Shown: positions 1-12,100 of the stretch, piece after piece
Numbering within the stretch: the first letter of the stretch is position 1
Layout: every line of letters starts with the position of its first letter
NCBI GenBank assembly: GCA_034509735.1
Contig: JACGWO010000012.1
Coordinates: forward strand, 1,488,001 to 1,552,000
Source: Sesamum alatum
Lineage: Eukaryota > Streptophyta > Magnoliopsida > Lamiales > Pedaliaceae
Direction of reading: 5' to 3'
DNA: 64,000 nucleotides
Program-made: the position numbers and the translations under genes
The notes under the pieces: model-generated
Database searches by the model: none
What the model was told of the DNA's origin: nothing
The model's input: the letters and a program-made list of their open reading frames with translations, nothing else

Positions 1-1350
1 CTAGTCAAAGTCCTAGTCAAACTAGTGTTTGACCTAGTCAAACGAATCCTAGCCTTCCATCTCCCCTTTCCATCTCAACCATTGATTTTAATTTAATGGA
101 ATATTTAAATCCTATTAAATATTCCAAAAGGCTAAAAGAATAAATATAATATTATAAATAAATATTATTATTTATTCTAAGCCCATTAAATCAACCCTTT
201 TAATAAATTCTATTTATTAATTTAATTCCCTTTATCAAATAAAAGGAATTAATTTCTCCAAGAAAATATGGGACCCGATTAAATCTAATTTAATCATTCC
301 TTTACTCCAATATTTAATTCCAAATTAAATACTAAGTGTGTGTGGATAGTGTGTGACTCTTTAGGTTCACCATTCAGCTAGACTTGGTCGGATTCCTAGA
401 ATCCGTCCGTTACCATGGGTGGCCATCTAGCAACGGTCCATGGCACTAGAGACTAGGTGAAATATTCGGGGATGAACATTTAGGCTCTAACAGTACACTT
501 GTCCTTCTGTCTTCGGTCTCATCACTTAGAGTCTAGGGCACGGAAAAAGCAGGTACCCATTTTGGACCTAAGTGTCGGTCTGTCCTTACTAAACGCCGCA
601 AGGGAAACCTTTCCCTTCTGTTCAGTTACTGTGGCCACAGATTTCAGGGACAAGACACAGAGCATACATGAGACTCAACTGTCAATGCCTTTTGACAGGA
701 GACAGATCCTTTCTTGGAAACTACTGTCACTTTGTACACCCGAGCTGCACTAGACATGGCTTATGACTACTCAAGAGTATTTTGGCAATCTCTCACCATA
801 TCTATGATACAGACCTGATGCACAGGTAAACTCAGCAGTTCCTCAAGTCAAAGGACTTGGCCTGTACCGTTGGAACCGGGAATACACGTCATACCTTGCT
901 GACCATACTCAAGGTCCTCCGTAAGACGGTTCCCGCGAGTCACCTCAGTCAGCTGCTTCCTAGCACGCTGACCCACTAACACTGCTTAGACGACCTTCGT
1001 CACCTGTCGATGAAATACGACAGCAGATGCTTAGTGCAAGTCTCAAAGGGAATCCCGGTACCCATTTTCGGGATTCCTTGACTTGGAGATTTCCGGACTG
1101 ATTCGGTAAGACTGATTTCATGGACCTACCTCCAAGCGTAGTCCCAGTCCCCGAAATCGTTTCTCAGTCCGTGGGCTTTGTTTGCGTAGTGAATAGAAAT
1201 GTAAATGCAAATAAGTGAACGTAAACAAAGTATTGCCATATGAATTTTCACTTCTTTATTCATAAATGTTTTATCAAATACCAAAGAATTGTCTAGACAT
1301 AGGTTACATATTCCTGCTAAAATTGGCTTACATGGTCACCTATTCTAACA
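1..1350 (-). repeat. 3' LTR of copia element A (family 1, cut by window start)
   Basis: This is a long terminal repeat read on the minus strand. Its terminal TGTTAGAATAGG lies at the right edge (complement ends at 1350) and is immediately preceded, in element sense, by a purine-rich tract (complement of ATCTCCCACTTGACC). By alignment to the copy at 16949-18945, about 650 bp of it lie to the left of the window. The two copies differ at roughly 17 places in 1.35 kb by my reading. LTRs carry the promoter and the RNA end signals of the element. Confidence 0.9.
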
Positions 1351-1366
1351 ATCTCCCACTTGACCT

Positions 1367-2674
1367 TTAAAGCCAATTGCCCATATGCTTAATCCCCATC
1401 TTCTCAAGATGTTGCGTATGAGCGCTCTGCGACATAGGCTTTGTCAGCGGGTCTGCTGTGTTGTCTGCCGGGTTGACTCGGTCTATCCGGACGTCACCTC
1501 TTCCTACCATTTCTCTAAGAAGATGGTAGCGTCTAAGAATATGTTTGGAACGGTGATGAGATCTCGGTTCCTTTGCTTGCGCTATAGCGCCGTTGTTATC
1601 ACAGAAGATGACAACGGGCTCGGCGATGCTAGGCACCACACCCAACTCTTGGATGTAGTTTCTCATCCAAACCGTTTCCTTAGCAGCTTCTGAAGCTGCT
1701 ATGTATTCAGCCTCTGTGGTGGAGTCAGCAATGGTTGCTTGCTTGGAACTTTTCCAAGCTACTACTCCTCCATTGAGTTTGAATACGTACCCCGATTGAG
1801 ACTTGGCATCATCGTCATCAGACTGGAAGCTAGCGTCGCTAAAGCCTTCCAGAATTAGTTCTCCATTGCCATAGACTAGGAACATTTCCTTAGTCCTTCT
1901 TAGGTACTTAAGGATGCCTTTAACAGCATTCCAATGTGCCTCTCCTGCGCAGGACTGATATCTGCTTGTCACGCTCAAAGCGTACGCAATGTCAGGCCTA
2001 GTGCAGTGGACCGCATATTGTATGCTACCTACGGCGGAGGCATAGGGGATGACCTTCATCCTTTCAAGTTCCTCATCAGTCTGTGGGGACTGTATCTTGG
2101 ATAACTTGATCCCATGCCTCATTGGAAGGAATCCTCGTTTGGAGTTGTCCATTCGATATCTCTTTAGGACTTTCTCCACATACGAGTTTTGGGTGAGTCC
2201 TACCATCCTTTTAGATCTGTCCCTGACAATCTGGATGCCTAGGATGTAGGAGGCTTCACCCAAGTCCTTCATGGAAAACTGGGTTGACAACCATGCTTTT
2301 GTATTTCCTAACATTCTAACGTCATTACCAATGAGCAGAATGTCATCCACATAAAGCACTAGGAACACTATTGAGCTCCCACTGACCTTCTTGTATACAC
2401 AAGGGTCGGATTCGTTTTTGATGAAGTCATAACCCCGTATTACTTCATCAAATCGAATGTTCCAACTTCGGGAGGCTTGTTTGAGGCCATAGATGGACTT
2501 CTGGAGGCGACAGACTTTCTGTTCTTCTCCAGTGACCGTGAAACCCTGCGGCTGATCCATATAGATCTCTTCTTCAACGAAACCGTTGAGGAAGGCCGTT
2601 TTCACGTCCATCTGCCATATCTCATAGTCATACCATGCTGCTATGGCGAGCAGAATCCGAATGGACTTAGCCAT
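1367..2674 (-). pseudogene. Copia reverse transcriptase and RNase H of element A (3' part of pol)
   Basis: This open segment of 435 codons carries the C-terminal half of a copia polyprotein. Near its start it has the RT stretch KTAFLNGFVEEEIY, then YGLKQASRSW, then the catalytic YVDDILL motif. These enzymes copy the element's RNA into cDNA in cytoplasmic particles. RNase H follows, with SDASF, the DSTTEAEY segment and FCDNNGA. The usual copia C-terminus (ADPLTKPMS) ends just before the polypurine tract. The apparent start ATG is internal. The true reading frame continues upstream but is lost at a 74-bp deletion near 2741, so this is a fragment of the polyprotein and not a gene. RT motifs are intact here. 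Confidence 0.9.
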
Positions 2675-2966
2675 GGCTACTAGCGAGTAGGTATCCTCAA
2701 AATCGACCCCGGGTCGTTGAGTGTATCCCTTAGCTACAAGCCTAGCCTTTCGGTGGATCTACAAGACTCCAAACTTGGTTCTCGCTCATGGAATCCATTT
2801 CGGCTTTCATGGCCTCAAGCCATTTCCCGGAGTCGATGTCAGACATCGCTTCTCCATAAGTCTTAGGATCGTTATCCAAAAGATCGGTCGCACCTAGAAA
2901 GCCATATCTCATTGGAGGTCTGGACTCTCTAGTGGACCTACAGAGAACGGGAATGTCAGTGGTGAC
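2675..2966 (-). pseudogene. Element A pol fragment between the D insertion and the 74-bp deletion
   Basis: This encodes the integrase-RT linker and the N-terminal edge of RT (DIDSGKWLEAMKAEMDSM, then NQVW.LVDPPKG). It matches element B at about 11540-11759. Compared with B, 74 bp are missing at 2741/2742. The gap is bordered in B by AAGG at 11756-11759 and 11830-11833, and one copy remains in A. Since 74 is not a multiple of three, the frame shifts and this piece is no longer joined to the RT downstream. The left edge is the TGTGG target duplication (2967-2971) of element D. Confidence 0.85.
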
Positions 2967-3076
2967 TGTGGTGTTAGAATAGGTGACCAGAAAGTCAATG
3001 GTATTGGCTGTTCTGAGAACCATTCGTCAATTTGTGAACAAGTAATATTATGTTAATGAATGTAGTAAGGATTCAT

Positions 3077-3842
3077 GGTGGACTGATGAGAAAAACTCAT
3101 ATATGTAGAGGGACAAGTTGTTCGAGACTCAGTCATAGTAAGACTGATGAGAAAACTTGGATACTATGCATAAAGCATCAAGCCATTCAAGACTTAGTCA
3201 CGGTGGACTAATGAGAAGGCTTGGATGTTGAGTATCCCCTACGTCTTAACCCTAGGAAAACATATGATATGTTTACTCGGTGCATAGGAACCGATGTTGA
3301 GAGTGCTTCTAGCATGGCTCAACATAAATCGGTAATGCACTGAGGGGTTGAAGACAGCAATCAAGAACGATCCTTAGTACCTGAATAAGGACTAAAGATG
3401 TGTTCATGATGCACCGTCTGTTGAGAGTTGCTTTGGAAGGCTAAAGCGATACTAGCTTCCAGAGCATAAGTGAAAACCAGTTAGTCTCAAAGGTATGCAC
3501 AGTCAGGCCCAATGACGAGTGCATCGGATAGTGGTCACTGATGAAGACCGCGTCCATAGGATGGACGTGGCGCCTAGCACGACCAAGCCATGTTCGCCTA
3601 TATGGCAGGCAACTTGGCTATGGGAGTATTGGCACGAGATCTCATCACAAGATCCACGAAAATATTCTTAGACAACCACCATCTCTAAGAGGCAATGGTG
3701 GATAGAGGTAACACGGTTAGACCGTATTGCTTCGCAAGGAAATATAAGCGGACTCACAATACCTTAGTCGGTATCGTAGATTACTCATACTCAGAGGATT
3801 CTGAACAAAGTGGGTAATTGACTTATTGGTCAAGTGGGAGAT
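3077..3842 (+). other. Residual 3' internal block of element D and polypurine tract
   Basis: This is nearly identical to 35155-35920 of element C. It has no usable reading frame. A remnant of RNase H coding is visible near 3630-3690 (GAGATCTCATCACAAGATCC, as in the PRSHH region of intact copies). It begins inside the first of three diverged repeats of about 63 bp, each with the motif GACTGATGAGAAAA or a variant. The end, AAGTGGGAGAT, is the polypurine tract priming plus-strand synthesis. Confidence 0.8.
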
Positions 3843-6085
3843 TGTTAGAATAGGTGACCAGAAAGTCAATGGTATTGGCTGTTCTGAGAACCATTCGTCA
3901 ATCTGTGAACAAGTAATATTATGTTAATGAATGTAGTAAGGATTCATAGGCATGAGTTTGTTGTACTTACTGCTTGCATCGTTACGATGTCACAACAAAC
4001 ACCCACAGACTGAAATAACATTTCGGAAAATTAGAACTACGCTTGGAGGTAGGTTCATGAAATCAGTTTCGCCGAATCAGTCTGAAATACTCCAAGTCAA
4101 AGGAATCTCGAGACAGGGCATCGAGAATCCATTTGAGACTTGCACTAAGCATCTGCTGTCGTGTTTCATCGACGGGTGACGAGGATCGTCTAAGCAGTGT
4201 TAGTGGGTCGGCCTGCTGGGGAGCGGCCGACTGAGGTGACTCGCGGGGATCGTCATATAGAAGCTACTCGAGCTTGGTCGGTATGACTCGTATTCCCGGT
4301 TCCGATAGTACGGGATTAGTCCTCGGACTTGAGGATCTCGGCAGTCCCCTACATACTAAGGTTGTATCTTGAATCTGGTGAAATTTGACAGATTATATTA
4401 CATGGTCATCATAAGCCTCGTCCTGTGCAGTCGGAGTATGTAAGAACGGTGTATTCCAAGATAGGATCTGTCCCCTGTCAAAGGATATGACAGCAAGATC
4501 TCCTATGCGCTCGGAGATGGTTTAGGCTCACAAAGTCTATGGCCATAGCACTTGATGTAGTGGGAAAGGATTTCCTACGTCGAGTTAAACCTATCTCGAG
4601 CATTATGCATAGTTGCCTAGTCAACGATAGGGAACCGACCCCTAGACTAAAGGCCGGGAGACAGGCGACAGTAGGACCGTAGCCGTACGTATCGAGCGTC
4701 GGTAGGACCGCACCTGCGTATAACTCGGAGCCTAAATGTTCACACCATAAATTCACCTAGTCTCTAGTGCCATGGACCGTTGCTAGATGGCCACCCATGG
4801 TAACGGACTACTTTGGTTATGAAATAACAAAAAGTAGGTCCAAGTCTAGCTGAAAGGTGAACCTAAAGAGTCACACCCGCTACACCAAATGAAAGGGAAT
4901 TAATTTGGAATTAATTCCGGGATAAGGTTTAATTTAATGGAATTAAATTATACTTCTTGGAGATTCAAGCCTCGATGTATTATTTGGAATAATCGGGCTT
5001 GAGTTCATAAATTAGATTTATGAATTTTATAAAGCATGGGCTTTCCTTTTAATTAGATTAAAAGGGTGAATTAATTATTTAGTGGGCTTGGTATATTAAA
5101 AATAATTTAATATAAAGTCCATGGGACTATTTAATTTAGAATTAAATAATCCCATTCTATGGAATTAATTAATGGGTTTGGTATATTAAATAGGATTTAA
5201 TATAAAGTCCATGGGACTATTTAATTTAGAATTAAATAAGTCCTTTCCATTAATTAATTAAATGGGCTTAGTATATTACATATGATTTAATATAAAGTCC
5301 ATGGAAATATTTTATTTAGAATTAAATAGGCCCATTCCATAAAGCCCATCAAAATGGATGGACAAGATTTGATCTAGAGAATGATGAGATGAAGGGCCAT
5401 GATTAATTTGACTTAATCAAAGCCTAATTTGACTAGGATTTGACTAGGTCAAAATCCTAGTCAAAGTGTGTCTCTTTGGAAGTGTTTGAGAAGGAATAGG
5501 AATTCCATCTTCTATAAATACTTAAAAAACACACACTTACACCTAGTATTCTCTACAACTCTCATCTCTCAATTTTCCTCTCAAAATTCGTCCATGCCCT
5601 TTTCTTAATCTCCAAGAATACTACTTTGTTCTTCTTGATTTATTCAAGTTAAGAATATAAGAGACATTGGTTGCGTTAATTGATAGCGTGTACCGATGTC
5701 TCTTCTCCCCAAAATAATTTCTTGCTAGCACAAGGGTTGTTTGCTTTCCGGTGGAGCGAGTGAGATGATTTAGAGGGTCTCTTCTTTGAGATCTTGGTGC
5801 AAAACGGGGAACAATGCATGTAGCCGAAACGAAGACAAAACTACAACCGGGTAGGTTCTTTAATTTCGTTTTTCGGTTTGAATTCCATGGCCTCCATGTT
5901 GTGTTTTATTGAACATGAGATACACCGAACGCCCGGGAGAATCAAGGGCACACCCCTTGATTCGTTTATGTATATTATGCATGATTTAAATTCCTTTTAA
6001 TTATGCTTTGTAATTTTTAATTACGCACTATTTCGCGCTTCCGCTATACGCGCTTATCTCCCGGGCCGATCCACACATTCTTTCA
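3843..6085 (+). repeat. 3' LTR of element D (family 2, about 2.24 kb)
   Basis: It starts TGTTAGAATAGG and ends CATTCTTTCA. It is the same family as the two LTRs of element C. A TATA box, CTATAAATA, lies at 5512-5520, followed by a C/A-rich leader, consistent with an RNA start about 30 bp downstream. Between about 5040 and 5350 it holds three diverged copies of a 70-80-bp unit (ATGGGCTTGGTATATTAAA..TTTAATATAAAGTCCATGG); element C has four. Confidence 0.92.
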
Positions 6086-8464
6086 TGTGGGCGCTGACTG
6101 TATCGGAGCCGGTGGTTCAGGAACTGGGGCTGGCTGTTCCTGAGGCTGTCCTTCATGCCTAGCATGTTGGGCTTCTCCTGGTTGGTCAGCTCTTCGGCTG
6201 TCAATCCTGAATCCTCTAAGTGAGGGTTCCGCGGCTTCCTCTGATGGCTGGATTCCATCACTTGATTCCTCAAGGATCAGCTCATCAGGTTGGATATCCT
6301 CCGGGAAGCCTTGCTCCAAGAATACTGCATTTCTTGAAACAAACACCTTTTGTTCCAAGGGGTCATAAAAGTAATAACCCGCAGTTTCTTTAGGGTATCC
6401 AATGAACCTGCATAAGCTAGAGCTAGATTCTAACTTATCTCCCACTAACCTCTTGACGTATGCGGGGCTACCCCACACTTTCAAGTAGTTGTAGGATGCA
6501 GGCTTGCCGTGCCATATTTCATATGGCGTTTGGGTCAATGCACTAGTAGGCGCTAAATTCAATAATTTGGCCGCTGTCTCCAGTGCATAGCCCCAAAACG
6601 ATAAGGGCAATTTGGTAAAACTCATCATGGACCGAACCATGTCCAACAGGGTTCGATTCCTCCTTTCAGAGACACCATTTAACTGTGGTGTTCCTGCAGG
6701 CGTCCATTCTGATATTATACCATGTTCTTTTAGATAATCTAGGAACTCTGTACTAAGGTATTCACCGCCTCGGTCCGACCGAAGGATTTTAATTTTGCAG
6801 TTGGTTTGGTTCTCCACTTCAAGTCTGAATTCTTTAAACCTCTCAAGAGCTTCAGACTTGTACCTCATCAGGTAAACATAACCATACCGTGAATGATCAT
6901 CGGTGAAGGTTATGAAGTATGAGAACCCACCTCGGGCCTGCGTCCTTAGTGGTCCACATACGTCTGTATGGACCAAGTCCAACAGACTTGTGACAAGCCT
7001 GCTTTGTCCTACAAACGGCCTCTTGGTCATTTTCCCTCTTAGACAGGACTCACAAGTTGATAGATCGCTCAAGTCCCCAACCTCTAGGTTCTTTGAGTCT
7101 ACCAACCTTTTTATCCTATCTTGGGATATGTGACCTAGCCTAGCGTGCCACAGACGTGCGTTCCCGTTATTATCTAATTTTTGTTTGTGTTGTGCATTGA
7201 GGACGAAATTCGTTTGTTGCAAGATATAGAGTCCGTTATGTAATGTACCAAGTAGATGAGCAATTCCACACCTCATCAAATAAAAGCAATTTTTATTGAT
7301 TCTAAACTCATAACCACTATTGTCCAACAATGGAATGGAAATGATGTTTTTAATCATACTGGGTACAAAATAAACTTGTTCTAAATCTATGCTAATATTA
7401 TCACTAATCACTAGAGTGGCGGATCCTACTGCTTCTGCCGAGATGGCCTTGCCATTCCCAAGCTTCAGGATCATGTCCCCGCTACCCAGTTTTCTGCTTC
7501 TTTTCAACACCTGCAAGTCGTTGCAAATGTGAACTCCACAGCCGGTATCTAATACCCAAGAGGCAGAACTAGTCACCATATAAACCTCAATCACATATAT
7601 ACCTTGGTTCGAGAAGAGTTTGGGGCACTCTCTCTTCCAATGCCCTTTCTCACGGCAGTTGATACATATGTCATATGCCTTTGACTGTTGCTTGGAGACA
7701 ACCTTTCCCTTTCCTTTGCCTTTCCCCTCTTTGGCAATGGGAACACTCTTAGTGTTCGTAGCTGCTTTGACGGCCTTTCCCTTCCCTTTCTTCTTCTTCC
7801 AACGTCCGGCACCCTTGCCTTTCGTATTAGAAGTCGAAGCACCTCCAAACAATACTGAAGGCGTGGACTTCTTAGTCATTGCCTCGTATTGCACCAACAT
7901 ATTGATCAACTCATGAATGCCCTTCTCAAGTGCGTTCATGTTGTAGTTGACGATAAATTGGTCAAAGGAGGGTGGGAGTGACTGAAGGATCACATCTATG
8001 TACGTTTCATTATCGAGACCTGCCTTTAGGTCCTCGAGCTTTTCCACCAGGGTAAGCATTTTAACCCCGTGCTCTTGTACAGAGGATCCTTCTGTCATTT
8101 TAGTTCCAAAGAACGCCTTGGTCGTGACATACCTAGTATGCCGGTCCGGGACTGCATAGCAATCCTTAAGGCGAGCCATAATGGAAGGGACATCGTCTAG
8201 CCTTTCATATTGCTTCTGAATCTCATTGGTCATCGAAGCAAGTATGATGCTACGGACCTTCCGGTTATCCTTATGCCAAGTCTTGAACGTCTCACGTTCT
8301 TCTGGCGTGGATCCTTCCGGTAAGGTCCTAGGGAGAGGCTCGTCCATGACGTAGCCTTGGTTCTCGTAATCTAGGACTATCCTGAGATTGCGCAACCAGT
8401 CGTTGTAGTTTGTTCCATTGAATTTGTTTGTCTCAAGAATGGTGGAAAGTGGGTTCTTAGACAT
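6083..8464 (-). pseudogene. Copia gag, protease and integrase of element A, cut by element D
   Basis: This 793-codon open frame is the N-terminal half of a copia polyprotein. The gag region, residues about 1-260, forms the particle. A CCHC zinc knuckle (CINCREKGHWKREC) near residue 267 binds RNA. The aspartic protease motif DTG is near residue 306, here as DTGCGVHIC. The pre-integrase zinc region (WHARLGH..CESC) follows. The integrase core has D near 496 (HTDVCGP), D near 563 (SDRGGE) and E 36 residues later, an exact D-35-E spacing. The true element coding ends at 6091: the stop codon TGA is supplied by the terminal bases of D's LTR. No frameshift is seen before that point, so this half is intact. 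It starts at the ATG shared with element B. Confidence 0.92.
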
Positions 8465-9040
8465 TTTAAAATCTACATTTTAGAAAACAGCGCGCGATCA
8501 GCAGAAAATAAAAGACGGTGGTTTGATAAAATAATTAAATGCATGGACTTTAGTTATTTAATCCTCCCACTATTTATACGAAAACACGGTACTCTCAAAC
8601 GTGATTTTCGGGAAATCCTTTCCAAGTGGGCTTGGGATCCACAGCGATTTTTCCCATACCCCGCTTTTACGATTCGCATGGAAAAGATCCTGTGGGAGGT
8701 ATTCCATACCATTCTCGTTCCACGAGATTCCCAAGATTATTGCCTCACCCTTTCACATGATCCCGAGGACTCCAAGCGAATCATGTTAATTGGGCGTTAG
8801 ACCCAACCCAATCGACCGAACCACGGACCCACTGGTACCCCCACGACTCGTGAGACAGGTAGCAGCAGCCCGCTTTTCGTTCATGACATAATGCAGCTTC
8901 CTTTAAGTACAATAACGTGCCACGACTTGTGAGACCACGCTATTGACCTAAAGCAGCTTCCTCACTATGCCATGGATTGGAAGGCATGGACAAACTCCTA
9001 GAGTTCATGTCCACTTTGTCTAGGGTCTAATATTTTGACA
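8465..9040 (-). other. 5' leader of element A (minus strand)
   Basis: Untranslated leader between the missing primer site and gag. It aligns on the complement to the leader of element C at about 32250-32786, including the two CTCACGAGTCGTG-type segments and the block ending in ATAGTGGGAGG upstream of gag. Short open frames here are not conserved as proteins. The leader breaks off near 9040, well before any primer-binding site. Confidence 0.75.
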
Positions 9041-9159
9041 TTGGTCCAACCATAGTGGGAGCATTAAATGACTAAAGACCAAGCATTTAATTATTTTTAT
9101 CAAACCACCGTCTTTTATATTCTGCTGATCGCGAACTCTGTTTTAAATGTAGATTTAAA
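9041..9159 (+). other. Head-to-head junction and truncated 5' leader of element B
   Basis: About 9041-9052 is the join between A's and B's leaders; a few bases are not explained by either. From ATAGTGGGAG at about 9053 the sequence is the last 105 bp of a copia leader in plus orientation. It mirrors 8465-8575, so the two arms form an inverted repeat with a loop of about 470 bp from A's longer leader. Confidence 0.7.
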
Positions 9160-12100
9160 ATGTCTAAGAACCCACTTTCAACCATACTTGAGACAAACAA
9201 ATTCAATGGAACCAATTACAACGACTGGTTGCGCAATCTTAGGATAGTCTTGGATTACGAGAACCAAGGCTACGTCATGGACGAGCCTCTCCCTAGGACC
9301 TTACCGGAAGGATCCACGCCAGAAGAACGTGAGACGTTTGAGACTTGGCATAAGGATAACCAGAAGGTCCGTAGCGTCATACTTGCTTCAATGACGAATG
9401 AGATTCAGAAGCAGCATGAAAGGCTAGACGATGTCCCTTCCGTTATGGCTCGCCTTAAGGATTGCTACGCAGTCCCGGACCGGCATACTAGGTATGTCGC
9501 GACCAAGGCGTTCTTTGGAACCAAAATGACAGAAGGATCCTCCGTACAAGAGCACGAGGATAAAATGCTTACCTTGGTGGAAAAGCTCGAGGACCTAAAG
9601 GCAGGCCTCGATAATGAAACGTACATAGATGTGATCCTTCAGTCTCTCCCACCCTCCTTCGACCAATTTATCGTCAACTACAACATGAACGCACTTGAGA
9701 AGGGCATTCATGAGTTGATTAATATGTTGGTGCAATACGAGGCAACGACCAAGAAGTCCACGCCTTCGGTATTGTTTGGAGGTGCTTCAACTTCTAAAAC
9801 GAAAGGCAAGGGTGCCGGACATTTGAAAAGGAAGAAAGGGAAGGGAAAAACCGTCAAAGCAGCTACGAACACTAAGAGTGTTCCCATTGCCAAAGAGGGG
9901 AAAGCCAAAGGAAAGGGAAAGGTTGTCTCCAAGCAACAGTCAAAGGCATATGACATATGTATCAATTGCCGTGAGAAAGGGCATTGGAAGAGGGAGTGCC
10001 CCAAGCTCCTCTCGAACCAAGGTATATTTGTGATTGAGGTTGATATGATCACTAATTCTGCTTCTTGGGTATTAGATACCGGCTGTGGAGCTCACATTTG
10101 CTATGATTTGCAGGTGCTGAAAAGAAGCAGAAAACTGGGTAGCGGGAATATGATCCTGAAGCTTGGGAATGGCAAGGCCATCTCGGCAGAAGCAGTAGGA
10201 TCCGCCACTCTAGTAGTTAGTGATAGTATTAGCATAGAATTAGAGCAAGTTTATTTTGTACCTAGTATGATTAAAAATATCATTTCCATTCCATTGTTAG
10301 ACAATAGTGGTTATGAGTTTATGATCAACAAAAATTGCTTTTATTTGATGAGGTGTGGAATTGCTCATCTACTCGGTACACTAAATAACGGGCTCTATAT
10401 CTTGCAACAAACGAACTTCGTTCTTAACGCTCAACACAAACGTAAAATAGATAATAACTGGAACGCACGACTGTGGCACGCTAGGCTAGGTCACATATCC
10501 CAAGATAGGATGAAGAGATTGGTAAACTGAAAGAACCTAGAGGTAGGGGACTTGAGTGAGCTACCAACTTGTTAATCTTGTCTAAGAGGGAAAATGACCA
10601 AGAAGCCCTTTGTAGGACAAAGCAGGCTTGCCACAGGTCTGTTGGACTTGGTCCATACAGACGTATGTGGACCACTAAGGACGCAGGCCCGAGGTGGGTT
10701 CTCCTACTTCATAACCTTTACTGATGATCATTCACGGTATGGTTATGTTTACCTAATGAGGTACAAGTCTAAAGATCTTGAGAGGTTTAAAGAATTCAGA
10801 CTTGAAGTGGAGAACCAAACCAACTGCAAAATTGAAGTCCTACGGTCAGACCGAGGCGGTGAATACCTTAGTACCGAATTCCTTAATTATCTAAAAGAAA
10901 ATGGTATAGTTTTAGAATGGACACCTCCCGGGACACCGCAATCAAATAGTGTCTCTGAAAGGAGGAATCGAACCCTGTTGGACATGGTTCGATCCATGAT
11001 GAGTTTTACCAAATTGCCCTTGTCCTTTTCGGGCTATGCATTGGAAACGGCGGCCAAGTTGCTAAATTTGGCGCCAACAAGTGTATTGACCCAAACGCCA
11101 TACGAGATATGGCATGGCAAGCCTGCATCCTACAACTAGTTGAAAGTGTGGGGTAGCCCCGCATACGTTAAGAGGTTAGTAGGAGATAAGCTAGAATCCA
11201 GGTCTAGCTTATGCAGGTTCGTTGGATACCCTAAAGAAACTGCGGGTTATTACTTTTATGACCCCTCGGAACAAAAGGTGTTTGTTTCAAGAAATGCAGT
11301 GTTCTTGGAGCAAGGCTTCCCAGAGGATATCCAACCTGATGAACTAATCCTTGAGGAATCAAGTGATGGAATCCAGTCATCAGAGGTAGCCGCGAAATCC
11401 TCACTTAGAGGATTCAGGATAGACACCCGAAGGGCTGACCGACCTTGAGATGTCCAACATGCGAGGCATGAAGGACAGCCTTAGGAACAGCCAGCCCGGG
11501 TTCCTGAACCGCCAGCTCCGATACAGTCAGCGCCCACAGTCACCACTGACGTTCCCGTTCTCCGTACATCTACTAGAGAGTCCAGACCTCCAGTGAGATA
11601 TGGCTTTCTAAATATGACCGGTCTTTTGGATAACCATCCTAAGACATACGGAGAAGCGATGTTTGACATCGACTCCGGGAAATGGCTTGAGGCCATGAAA
11701 ACCGAAATGGACTCCATGAGCGAGAACCAAGTCTGGAGACTTGTAGATCCACCGAAAGGTATTAAGCCAGTTGGCTGTAAGTGGGTCTACAAGCGCAAAC
11801 TTGGCGTTGATGGAGAAGTCACGACTTTTAAGGCTAGGCTAGTAGCTAAGGGATACACACAACGACCCGGGGTCGATTTTGAGGATACCTACTCGTCGGT
11901 AGCCATGGCTAAATCCATTCAGATCCTACTCGCCATAGCAGCATGGTATGACTATGAGATATGGCAGATGGACGTGAAAACGGCCTTCCTCAATGGTTTT
12001 GTTGAGGAAGAGATCTATATGGATCAGCCGGAAGGTTTCACGGTCGCTGGAGAAGAACAGAAGGTTTGTCGTCTCCAGAAGTGCATCTATGGCCTCAAAC

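Larger units (their letters stand above)
2972..6085 (+). mobile_element. Copia element D (LTR family 2), deletion derivative nested in A
   Basis: The insertion is flanked by the 5-bp direct repeat TGTGG (2967-2971 and 6086-6090). It begins TGTTAG and ends TTTCA, the LTR termini of family 2. Only the first about 105 bp of the 5' LTR remain (2972-3076). They run directly into the 3' internal block that element C has at 35155 onward, then a polypurine tract and a full 3' LTR. Compared with C, about 6.9 kb are gone, including the rest of the 5' LTR, the primer site and all of gag and most of pol. The breakpoint lies in a shared TCAT. It cannot move itself. Confidence 0.93.
1351..9040 (-). mobile_element. 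Ty1/copia element A (Angela/Tork type), 5' LTR missing, with D nested inside
   Basis: The domain order in element sense is gag, zinc knuckle, protease, integrase, reverse transcriptase, RNase H, which is the copia order. The left edge is a proper polypurine tract and LTR junction. The right edge is in the 5' leader, where it meets element B's leader in opposite orientation; no primer-binding site or 5' LTR follows. Coding is broken by the D insertion (2972-6085) and by a 74-bp deletion in pol. The lineage call rests on the roughly 2-kb LTRs and the gag sequence and is an inference. Confidence 0.88.

Noticed and set aside
499..753. 84-codon open frame repeated at 18095-18301
   Set aside because: It lies within copies of the same LTR, differs by a stop in one copy, and has no motif. 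Sharing comes from the LTR, not from protein constraint.
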